DNA of 64,000 nt from Carnegiea gigantea (Eukaryota > Streptophyta > Magnoliopsida > Caryophyllales > Cactaceae), in NCBI GenBank assembly GCA_029747015.1, contig JAKOGI010000351.1, positions 614,688 to 678,687 on the forward strand, read 5' to 3'. Under the pieces are notes generated by a model, which had not been told where the DNA came from, searched no databases, and saw only the letters and a list, made by a program, of their open reading frames with translations. Of this stretch, positions 54,483 through 64,000 are shown piece after piece. Within the stretch, counting starts at the first letter, position 1; each line of letters begins with the position of its first letter. The translations under genes were made by a program, and so were the position numbers.

Positions 54483-55894
54483 TGTGAAATCCGCAAGCGT
54501 ATGATTTGCAATTTTAATACTTATGGATGTCGTCCTCAAGGATAAGTTATGAGATGAGGTGACTATTAAAACTACTAGTCCTTCATCAATGACACTAAAG
54601 CAAATTTTAAAAAATAAATAAATAAAAATGAAACAAACCTTTCTACTATCAATTTTTTACAAGCCAGAATCACAACATAGCACATGGATAATGCTTATCT
54701 AAGCTCAGATGTTAACATAGCTACAACTTTAAGTAAAAGAGTTTATCATAATAACCTTTAATATCATAAATAGATAAGAAGGAAGAGAAAAACAAATTAA
54801 ATTCCACTTCCCAGTGAGTTAAGAAATCAAATTGAACATTCAACATAAATTAAATAGAAAAGAAATAGGGGTTGAAAGTAGAACTAAACAACTACAAATT
54901 CTTCCTCCCATAGCACAAGTTGAACTCACAAATCAGATCAGGAGGTGTAAATAGAGTATGAATACTGAATCAAGCCCAAGAAATTCAATTCGAAATCCAA
55001 AGTTCTCCTTGAATTGAATCAAAATCTCACATGATTACAATATTTGAGATTTCAAAAACCAAATATGAAATTAAGAAAATCAAAAAGAAAGTGAGAAGAG
55101 AATTGGAAATAGAAAACCTAATCTATTCTACTACTTTTTCCTTCACTTCCTTGTTCCATTTATAGCCTAAAAACATGTCAACCTCATGATTTATTCAATT
55201 AATTCTTTCAATGAAGTCTTGAAACCGCCAAGAGATAAACACCCCAATTGATTGCCCATTGATGAGAGAGAGATGAAGGTCGAGATGAATGCAACGGTTC
55301 TTGATTAATGAGGATAATTATAGTTAAGAAAGACAAAGAAAGAAGATGGAGATATAGGGGAAGGCTGGAGTCTTGGATGTGCTTTTGGACTGGCAGAAAA
55401 GAAAAAGGGAGCAATTGGGCTCGAGTGCTAAGCTACAGACGAGAACAACACCTAGCATGTCTGGAGAGAGAAACACAGATTGGGCCTGGGCATGGAGAGA
55501 AGGGAAAGAAGCTGGTGAAGGAATGGGGGCCGTGGACTAGGCCAAAGATGCAAAATGGGCCACACAAGGAACCAGACAAACAGGCCCACAAAGCAGTGCT
55601 GTAGGGGGAAATCTGGGATGATTCACGCATTATACACATGAGACTGGGCCGAGAGTTTAGGCCTCAACCTTTGCCTGGGCGTCGGTACTAATCTAGCTTG
55701 CTTTTCCTTTATTCCTTCCACATGATCTAATCTTCCCTTTGGTACCTTTCTTTTCAACAAATTTATTCACTTCTTAAATTTTCTAACTTTCTACAAAGTA
55801 CACAAAAACACATTAAAGTTCTAATTTAATAATTTATTTTGAGCAAATATTAGACGATAAAAGGACATAAAATATTACAATTTCAAGTTGAAGA
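54483..55894 (-). repeat. 3' LTR of nested element
   Basis: It matches 60008-61407 throughout: shared blocks include GACTATTAAAACTACTA, CACATGGATAATGCTTATCT and GAAACCGCCAAGAGATAAAC. ORFs in it (55308-55604) are chance. Confidence 0.8.
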
Positions 55895-58351
55895 ATACCC
55901 GACACCTATATTTTGCTCGTCCTCTTGTAAAATAAAACCTAAAATTCTAGAAAAAGAAAAATAAAATCCTAACTCACTTCGTAGGAACCATGGTTGCACT
56001 TAGCATATGCAATAAGCCTTTTAAATCCCAAGGTTACCCCCTAGTGGATGAGTAAGATCTCGTGAGGGTTTGTAAAAGATATACCCACAAAATCTTGAAA
56101 TTTTTTTCTTTTTAAAAAAGTCATATATACAACATTGGAAAACAATATATACACATTCCAATCAACAACATCACTCTAGTAATTGAATCATTAGATCACA
56201 TATAAACACAATATGCACAGCAAGAAATTCTCAATCCCCTACTGATAGCATTTATACACAATCTTTCACCCTAGTTAGAAATATGAACAAGCCCGATAGG
56301 TACAACCTCACTTTAGGGGCATGTGAAATACTCCCGATCATGTGTTAAGGATCTAACAAAGTTCACCTCAATTTATCTTCCAATTGTACAAACTACCATA
56401 AGCTTGCTAGGATTCTCAATTTTCCACCACTAAAATGCACAATATGCAAAACAATAAACAAGAGGACTAAACAAGAGTTGTAATGGAGCTAAATATTAAC
56501 GTTAGGGGATGGACAAACAATTAGGGAAATGGAGAGTTAAAAGCCAAGTAGCTAATAAGCAACTCAATACTTCTAGCAATTTTATTACACATCCTCCTAG
56601 TATGACAAAATAAGAACATACCCCATCAAAAGCAACCATTAGAAATGAGTATATACAATGACAACATTCTTGCCAATTGCTCTTATTTACTACATCTCAT
56701 TCAATTTTTGAGGTTCGTTTTTTATTTTTTTGCAACTCTTTTTTTTTATTTTTTTGTTTTTCATTTTTTTTTTTCATTGAGAGAATGAATGAATGGCATA
56801 TACGAAAATAACAACTCAATTTTCAAATGGTTCCAATGGATCATCACCCTTATAACCAAAATCAACCACCAATTATGTGAAACACACAAAAACTACCCAG
56901 TAAATAATGAAGTGTTGCTCCACTAGTCTTGGCTTAGGTATAGAAAATGTATTTAGGCCAAGGGCTAAAATGAAGGGTTCACATCAAATGAAAATGGTCA
57001 AAGTTCAAAGGGCTAGTAAAGGTATTTCTTTCAGAGTAGGGTAGCATTTTGGCTATTGTGGCTCATAAAAACAAATGAATGCCTCTACTATATTACCATA
57101 ATACACATACTGAATGTGATTTCAAAGAGAATCAAAGTAAGTTCTAGAGATCTAATCATGGAAGAGACACACATCAAAGAAAATTATAGGATTAAAAATA
57201 ATAAATTAGTCTTTAAGGTTCAAAATCTCCTAGGCTAATTAATCTACCAAAGACAAGTTTGCTTTAGAAAAATATTGGAGGTTAGGATTGTATATAAATA
57301 TCACACTTTAGACTAAGTTCTATCATGCATACCATATCTATATACAAATTAATAACTTAGGCACAAGAAAACATAGTCAACCAAAATACCACATATATAT
57401 ATTCCCCAAAAAAAGACAAAAATCTTTTGAATTTTCAAAATTATTCAATTTTTTTCGTTTCTTTTTTTTTTTTTGAAACATAGTTTCCCCATTCTCACAC
57501 TTAAATCACACAATATCCTCATTGGAAGTGGAAGAAAACCAAAAACTAAAAAAAAAAAAGTACAGACAGGAAAATAAGTCTCAAAAAGAAAGGAAAATGA
57601 GCAGACTCTAGAACACAAAAAAGAAAACAATAAAAATAAAATAAACAATAATATATACGAAAGAAAACAAACTAAAAAGAGAAATAGAGAGGAATGAGTG
57701 CACCATGTCCGCTGTTGAATAACACCTAAGTTATAGCCTCCTAAAATCTGTTTAGATAGAGGCTCATGGAACATCAGCCACTCCATTTCAAGCTGAAAAT
57801 TACTACTCAAATCAGCAGCCCTTAGCACTTGTAGGATCTTGTTAAACATGCTAGAACAACTCTCAAGCAAAGAGTTGGAGCCAGAAAGAGTAAACCCACT
57901 ATGTCAATGCAACACAGTTGAGGGCTCGTTTCAACTTGTCAAATGGTTAGGCCCAAATCTCAAACAGAGAGATATACTCAAACTTAGCCAGTAAGTGGGC
58001 CATTGACGTAGAAACTTTATCATTAGGAATGAACTGCCTAGGCAAAACAATGGGTCCTAAATCTACAAATCTGGTCTAAATCAAAATTCTTAGTGACAAT
58101 GGTCTTAGACTCGACAATTCAGGCTTGTAAGATTCATAAAGGAGGTTAGTTATTATAGGGTTAAGAGAAATGGATTCATACTCAACACAAATGTCCACAT
58201 CCAAACCCTCATTGATGTGCCCACATGAAAAAGATTCATATTTCATAGAGAAGATATCATCATTATATCCAAGTTAGTGGGTCCAACTTCCCCCTCACAT
58301 GCCTCCTGTGAACAAATATCTTCTGATTCATCTATCTTATGATGCTCAACC
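55895..58351 (-). other. Non-coding 3' interior of nested element
   Basis: The stretch around 56880-57000, complemented, shares CCTAAATACAT..., AAGCCAAGACTAGTGGAGC and AACACTTCA with 44065-44115 of the intact Athila, identifying it as the Athila 3' region. Poly-T runs lie near 56700-56790 and 57460. The hydrophobic minus ORF at 57445-57870 has no domain. Confidence 0.6.
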
Positions 58352-58567
58352 TTAGTTGTGATGCTCTCTTTTATAGTCTCTACCACTACGATTAACATAG
58401 CGAGAATATTCAGCAATTCTCTCTTTCATAGTCTCTACCATTTTATCAGTCATTTTATTTATTGTCTTTTCAACTCTTGCACATGTAGCATCAATATAAT
58501 CACGATAAAGACAATTATAAATATTATGATATAAAGAACCACAATAATCGTGCAAAACAGGGGGCAC
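58352..58567 (-). pseudogene. ORF remnant in nested element
   Basis: A 71-codon minus-strand ORF (LHDYCGSLYHNIYNC, RVEKTINKMTDKMVETMKER) with a heptad-like, coiled-coil-prone second half. It may be a fragment of the element's own protein, but it does not match gag, pol or the ATHILA ORF clearly. Confidence 0.3.
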
Positions 58568-59980
58568 ATGAGAGTAAGATTGATGGTCATAAGAGTCTGT
58601 AAAGTCTGCCTGGTGGTGAGGATTAACACTAAAAACAAACTTACCATATGTAAGGTATCCTAAGGTCCTTCTAGCTTATTCAAATTCATAAATGTCCCAA
58701 GCTAATTTTGAAAAGAAATCTCATACCTCATCTTGATTTCTAGACAATAATTCTACTAAACCTCCGGGACAAAAAGACTCAACACAACCTTTAGATTCAA
58801 CATTCAATCCCACAACAATGACCTCATAAATTTTTCGTTTTTCAAATGTTGATTCAACTGAGTACGATAATTATTAAGTCTTGATAAATAGCTCTAGAAA
58901 GGTTCATACTCTCAAATTGTCAAAATGAAAAACTGGTGTCCTTGAAACTCTTTTTTCAATTTTCAGAATTTTCCAATTTTGTAGGATTTTCAATTTTTTA
59001 AATTTTCTAGGTTTTTTTAAAGGAAAAAAACCTCTAAGACACTAATTATAACCTAGTGATAATGATTAAAACAAAAACAAGACCCTTGAACAATTAAGTT
59101 AAACAAACAAAGTACACTAACAAAAATAAAACTATATTATCAAAAGAAGATAAAGACCAAAAAGATTTAAACAACAAGAAGTAACCTAATACAAAAAACC
59201 AAAAAAAAGTACAAACAAAAAGCATGAGCATTATTTTATTTGTCTATTTTTTTCCTTTAAACTCACAGCAGCAGAAAATATCAAACCTAAAACAAAACAA
59301 AAATTAAAAATAAAATTTAACACAAAATCAAACTCCAAATTCAGAACAAGTTACACAGAAAAGTCAACACAATTACAAAGAACATGAATATATTTTTTTT
59401 TCAATTTTTCTATCCAAAAATAGTGCAGAAAAATTAAAGTAGAAAATTATTTTAAAAAATTGCTGAAAATTCAAGAAATGCCTAAAACAACAAAATAAGC
59501 ATCCAATTCCTAAAATATGCTGAAAATTCCAAAAAATTCCAGAAATTCCACAACAATTCACCTACACTGTAAAAATCTCTAAGGAACCACTAAAAAATAT
59601 CAAAACAGTAAAATAAGCACCAAAACAACATCGTAAAATCCAAACGGAATCCAAAAATCTAGAAAAACCTACACTGATGATTTGTTTCCCAATTCCAATT
59701 TTGTCCTGGCATTGTTCATAACCCCAAAACTATTAGTTTTTTTTTTGGACAGAAAATAATTACTAAAAAACCAAAATTAAATTGACCAAAATAAAAAATC
59801 AAAATACAAACTCCAATTGAAAATAAAAAAGCAAAAGAAATCTAGACTTAAACTAAAGCAACTAAAACTAAACAAACACTCAAATAAAAACAAAAATCAA
59901 AATCGCAAAGTACGAAAATAAATGAAACCCACTCAAACATCTAAATTACAACTCATTACAATCTAAGTTCACAAAATCTG
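58568..59980 (-). other. 5' interior of nested element, decayed
   Basis: Very A-rich on the plus strand. No recognisable gag domain remains. The minus ORF 59373-59561 is Phe-rich translation of an A-rich tract. Confidence 0.45.
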
Positions 59981-59998
59981 TCCTTGACAATGGCGCCA
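59981..59998 (-). other. PBS of nested element
   Basis: The minus strand reads TGGCGCCATTGTCAAGGA, following ATAAGTTTT after the LTR end. It is the Athila-type PBS with a few changes, and fixes the 60008-61407 copy as the 5' LTR. Confidence 0.75.
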
Positions 59999-60007
59999 AA
60001 AACTTAT

Positions 60008-61407
60008 TGTGAAATTCCCAAGTGAATGGTTTATCATTGTCATACTTACGAATGTCATCCTCAATGCTGGGTCATAAAATTAGGTGACTATTAAAACTAC
60101 TACTTCTTCATCAATGACACTAAAGCAAATTAAAAAAATTAAATAAAAATGAACCAACCCATTCTACTATCAATTGTTTACATGCTCAAATCACAGCATA
60201 ACACATGGATAATGCTTATCTAAACTTAGATGTCAACATAGCTACAACTTCAAGTGAAAGACAATATCATTATAATCTCTAATATCATAAATAGATAAGA
60301 AGGAAGAGAAAAACAACCTAAATTCCACTTCCCAGTGAGTTAAGAAAACAAAATTGAACATTCAGCATAAACTAAAAAGAAAAGAAACAGGGGCTGGAAG
60401 TAGAACCAAACAACTGCAAATTCTTTTTCCTGTAGCACGAGTTGCACTCACAAATTAAATTGGGAGGCGAAAATAGAGTATGATAACTAAATCAAGCCCA
60501 CATTCAACTCCAAAGCCAAAATTCTCACTTGAATTGAACCAAGATCTCACATGATTGCAATATTCGAGATTTTACAAACTAAATTTGAAATTAAGAAAAT
60601 GAAAATGACAGTGAGAAGCGAACTGAAAATTGAAAACCTCATCTATGCTACTACTTTTTTCTTCACTTGCTTGTTCCAACTATAGCCCAAAAACATGTTG
60701 AGCTCTTGACTAATTCAATTCTTTCAATGAAGTCTTGAAACCGCCAAGAGATAAACACCCTAATTGATTGCCCATTGATGAGAGAGAGAGACAATGGTGG
60801 AGATGAATGTAACAGCTTTTGATTAATGAGAACAATTATAGTTGAGAAAGAGAAAGAAAGAACATGGAGGTATAGGGGAAGGTTGGAGTCTTCGCTATGC
60901 TTCTAGACTGGGAGAAAAGAACCGGAGAGAAATTGGGCTCGAGTGCCAGGCCAAACACGAGAACAGCATTTGGCCTGTCTAGAGAACGAAACGCAGACTA
61001 GGCTTGGGTATGGAGATAACGGACAGAAGTTGGTCAAGGAATGCGGCACGTGCACTGGGCCGAAGACACCAAATGTGTCGCGCAACGAATCGGACAAACA
61101 GGCCCGCGAAGCAGTGCTAAGGGGGAACTGGGATGAGTCTTGCACTATGCACGTGAGACTGGGCCAAGTGTTTAGGTCGCAAGCTTTGCCTGGGCCTCGG
61201 TACCAGACTTGCCTGCTTCTCTCTTGTTCCTTCCACAAGATCAATCATCTTTTTGGTACAATTTTTTCCAACAAATTTATTGTCCTCTCAAATTTTCCAG
61301 CTTCCTATAAAATACAAAAAACCTTTAAAATTTTAATTTAATAATTTATTTTGAGCAAATAATAGATAATAAAAGGGCATAAAAATATCACAATTTCAAG
61401 ATGAACA
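60008..61407 (-). repeat. 5' LTR of nested element
   Basis: 1400 bp, with the partner copy at 54483-55894. On the minus strand it starts TGTTCATCTTGAAATTG and ends ATTTCACA. Divergence from its partner is far above that of the young elements in this window. Confidence 0.8.
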
Positions 61408-61799
61408 TCTAAATCCATGAGAGATGCAAAAATATGAAAAGAAAACTAAATGCTCACACTATAACCGTTCCATAAATGCAAACATAAATGTAATCATACA
61501 CAATATATACACATCTACGTCCTTAAGAGAATGCAAAACACTATTAATTGCAATCAAAATACCAAACTTAGAATGAATCAAACTAAAACAAATTTATAAG
61601 GAATCTAACATCATTATTTAAGTAATAAAACAAATTTTGTTTGGAATCATCTTGTTTGATTTTTTTTCGCTTTTTTCCCCAAAAAACCTTAGAACTATAT
61701 ACATCAAATGACATAAATAAAGAAAGTAATAAAATGGCTTGGATTACCTCCAAAAAAAAGCTCTTATATAGTCGAGACTCGACCTTCCTTCAATGACAC
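61408..61799 (-). other. Start of 3' region of outer Athila-like element
   Basis: On the minus strand GGAGGTAATCCAAG near 61737-61750 corresponds to GGGAGGCAACCCAAG after the integrase of the intact Athila copy (40721-40735). It is cut by the nested element at 61407. Confidence 0.5.
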
Positions 61800-63540
61800 C
61801 CCTACAAATAAAGCTTAAGTCGTTATCCATCAACCTCAAAAGAACTGATGCACTCGCTCCACACTTCTTTCACACCATGACAAAAAGCCTTGGTGACTTG
61901 AAATGGTCCGGAGCACCAAGATGTCAACTTGCCCAGAAATAACCTTAGCTTAGAATTGAGCAACAGAACCGTGTCACCTTCCTCAAACTATTCTTCATGA
62001 TACGCTTGTCATGTTGACACTTAGCTCCCTCATTGTAGATCTTGGAACTCTGATATGCCTCTCATCATAACTCATCTATCTAATTCAATTGCAACATCCT
62101 TCTTTCTTTAGCCACCTTGAGATTAGAATTGGGTGAGTCAATGGTCCAATGTTCCTTGTGTTCCAACTCACTCGGCAAATAGCAAGACCTTTCAAACACT
62201 AGTCAATATGTAGTAGTGCCTAGAGGAGTCTTGTAAATGATTCGACAAGCCTATAGAGCATCATCAAGCTTCAAAGATCAATCCTTTCGTGATTAATCCA
62301 CGGTCTTCTCCATTATACTCTTCAACTCTTGATTAGATAGCTCAACTTGGCCATTTGTTTGAGGGTGGTAAGGTGTACTAATTTTATGACATGCTCCATA
62401 TTTTCTCAAAAGAGAATCAAGAAGCTTGTTATAAAAATGAGTCCTATTGTTACTCAAAATATAGCTCTTACTTAAAATATAGCTCTTGGTGTGCCAAACC
62501 GCATAAAAATGTTCTTCTTAAGGAATCTGATCACCACCTTGGTGTAAGTGGCAACAACTTCTACCCATTTAGAGATATAATTAACTGCCATCAGGATATA
62601 GAGACGATTAAGGAAAGGTGGGATCGGGCCCATGAAGTCACTTCCTCACATGTCAAATAGTCACACCTCAAGAATGCCACTTTGAGGTATGTCATGCCTC
62701 CTTGAAATATTTCTCGTTCATTGACATCCGGCACATATCATCACAAACTTTCTTACATCCTTAAAAAAAGTGGGCCAATAGAAGCTGCTTGAAGAACTTT
62801 GGCAATGGTCTTGTTGAGACTAAAGTGTCCACCATAACTAGAAGCATGGCAATGGTGAAGATATTATAGACCTTATCTTTTAGAAAACATCTCCAATAAA
62901 TACCATCTCCATATATCTTGTAAAGAAGAGACTCATCTCACATGTAGTACCTAGCATTGCTAACAATTTCTTCTTTTGTTGATATGACAAAATTAGAGGC
63001 AAGACTCCACACACTTTGAAGTTTACCAAATCAGCACACCATGGAGTGGCTTGATGAGAAATAGCAAGGAGCGGACAATGTAGGAATAAATGATCTCTTT
63101 TGGAGCTCCTCAATAGGAGTGGTATTAGGGCTCAAACAAGATAGGTGATTGGCCACCACATTCTCTAGCCCGACCTCATCACGAATATCCAAATCAAACT
63201 CCTGGGAAAGAAGAACCCATTGAATAAGTTGAGTCTGAGACTCGGACTTCTTCAAAAGATGGCATGATTGGTAAAGACTATCACCTTAGAATTGATCAAA
63301 TAAGAATGAAACTTTTCTAAGGTGAACACAATCTCTAAGAACTCCTCTATGGTGGCATAGTACACATGAACCCTATTTAAAGTCTCACTTGTATAATAAA
63401 TGACATATAGCTTGTTGTCCCTCCTTTGCCCCAAAATGGCTTCCAATGCGTGGTCACTTACATCACATCACCACAAAAGGGAGTTCCCAATCCAGGGCTT
63501 ACAATGCAAAAGTTGAAATCCAAGTCTCGTCCAAACTTGA
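61800..63540 (-). pseudogene. Outer Athila-like RNase H and integrase, decayed
   Basis: Minus strand, from right to left: RNase H (EAILGQRRDNKLYVIYY about 63390-63446; EFDLDIRDEVGLENVVANHL about 63140-63200), a linker (LLAISHQATPW), the integrase zinc-finger region (about 62690-62760), the catalytic core with frames broken repeatedly (HPQTNGQVELSNQELK-type motif near 62330-62380), and the integrase C-terminal part to about 61800. More than ten stops or shifts. RT upstream of RNase H is missing: recognisable sequence ends near 63540. Confidence 0.75.
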
Positions 63541-64000
63541 AAAAGCACATGTTCAATTAATGGATCTAACTTATTATAGGCAAAATAAATCCCTAGATGT
63601 ATTTCATTGATAGATTTCCTCTTTTTGTGATAAACCAATTTACTAGTTTAGAGAAATCATTCTCTTGACCATTTATTTTGCTTAGCATTTTATAGGATAA
63701 AATTCAATAGGACAGAAAAGGGTTTCAAGAATGCCAGTTTTTAATTTCTATAATTTTAGCATGAACTTTTCTTGAGCTATTTATCAAGACTTAATGATTA
63801 TCATGCTCAATTGAATTAAAATTTTAAAAATAGAAAATATGGGAAGTCATTATTGTAGGTTTGAATTTTGAATTTCGATATTATGTTGAGTCCATGAGTC
63901 ATAGGTGTTAACTAGGAATGTTGTCCAAAACTCAATTGAGGTTTTGGATTTCTTTGAAAATTAGGTTAGACACTTATGAGATTGAACAAGTTAGACAGAC
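63541..64000. other. Unidentified DNA at the window edge
   Basis: The RT portion expected beyond the RNase H is not recognisable, so there is probably a breakpoint or another insertion near 63540. No coding or repeat relation is seen. Confidence 0.35.

Larger units (their letters stand above)
54483..61407 (-). mobile_element. Athila-type LTR element without visible pol, nested
   Basis: Two related LTRs (54483-55894 and 60008-61407) enclose 4.1 kb. On the minus strand the right LTR is followed by an Athila-type PBS, and the left LTR is preceded by a decayed PPT (GGTGTCGGGTAT). No protease, RT or integrase is detectable inside. It sits in the 3' region of an older Athila-like element whose pol lies at 61800-63540. 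LTRs are clearly diverged, so it is old. No convincing target duplication was found (AATGT against TCTAA). Confidence 0.7.

Noticed and set aside
55308..55639. ORFs in the left nested LTR, and their counterparts at 60903-61341
   Set aside because: They are LTR sequence, not conserved in frame between the two copies beyond the shared DNA, with no domain.
57445..57870. 141-aa hydrophobic minus ORF that could suggest an Env-like membrane protein
   Set aside because: The Phe/Leu-rich part comes from A-rich DNA and there is no signal peptide/glycoprotein architecture; the position corresponds to the non-coding Athila 3' region.
1..64000. tRNA, rRNA or other structured RNA genes
   Set aside because: I scanned for tRNA-like A/B boxes and rRNA landmarks by eye and found none beyond the tRNA-complementary PBS sites.

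Overview
The window is nuclear DNA from a flowering plant, most likely a eudicot. It has one host gene with plant-type introns, AT-rich intergenic sequence, plant LTR retrotransposons, many small hAT-type elements and an integrated plant pararetrovirus. Nothing looks bacterial or organellar. I cannot name the species.

The only convincing host gene is a GOLDEN2-LIKE (GLK) transcription factor on the minus strand (11635 down to 5710, six exons, 468 codons with clean GT-AG junctions). GLK proteins switch on nuclear photosynthesis and chloroplast-development genes. Its first intron contains about 1 kb of element-like sequence.

From about 15 kb onward the window is mostly mobile DNA. (a) 15014-22749 is a minus-strand LTR retrotransposon with near-identical LTRs, a perfect 5-bp target duplication (CTAAC), a PBS, a PPT and one long open gag. 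It has no protease, reverse transcriptase or integrase. Where pol should be there are tandem arrays, a pentatricopeptide-repeat (PPR) gene fragment and an unrelated plus-strand ORF. (b) 22755-29020 holds several hAT-like and other small inverted-repeat elements, two with convincing 8-bp target duplications. (c) 30900-33785 and 46256-49870 are two halves of one degenerate, minus-strand endogenous pararetrovirus (Caulimoviridae): an initiator-Met tRNA primer site, coat-like region, movement protein, protease, RT/RNase H, a probable transactivator-like ORF and a TATA box. (d) A 12.5-kb Athila-type Ty3/gypsy element (33786-46255, CTAAA duplication) splits the virus just beside the RT active-site box. 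Its gag-pol carries four stops and several frameshifts, but an Athila-type extra ORF after pol is almost fully open. (e) 50150-52570 is a decayed hAT transposase gene. (f) 53500-63540 is an older Athila-like element on the minus strand, split by another Athila-type LTR element (54483-61407) that shows no pol.

The insertion history can be partly read from nesting. The pararetrovirus came first, then a 340-bp hAT MITE and the Athila element landed in it. The gag-only element and the 12.5-kb Athila copy are young by LTR similarity (about 1 to 1.5 percent difference by eye), whereas the nest at the right end is old. The most unusual object is the gag-only retrotransposon, with its satellite-like interior, captured host fragment and G-box/W-box LTR promoter.
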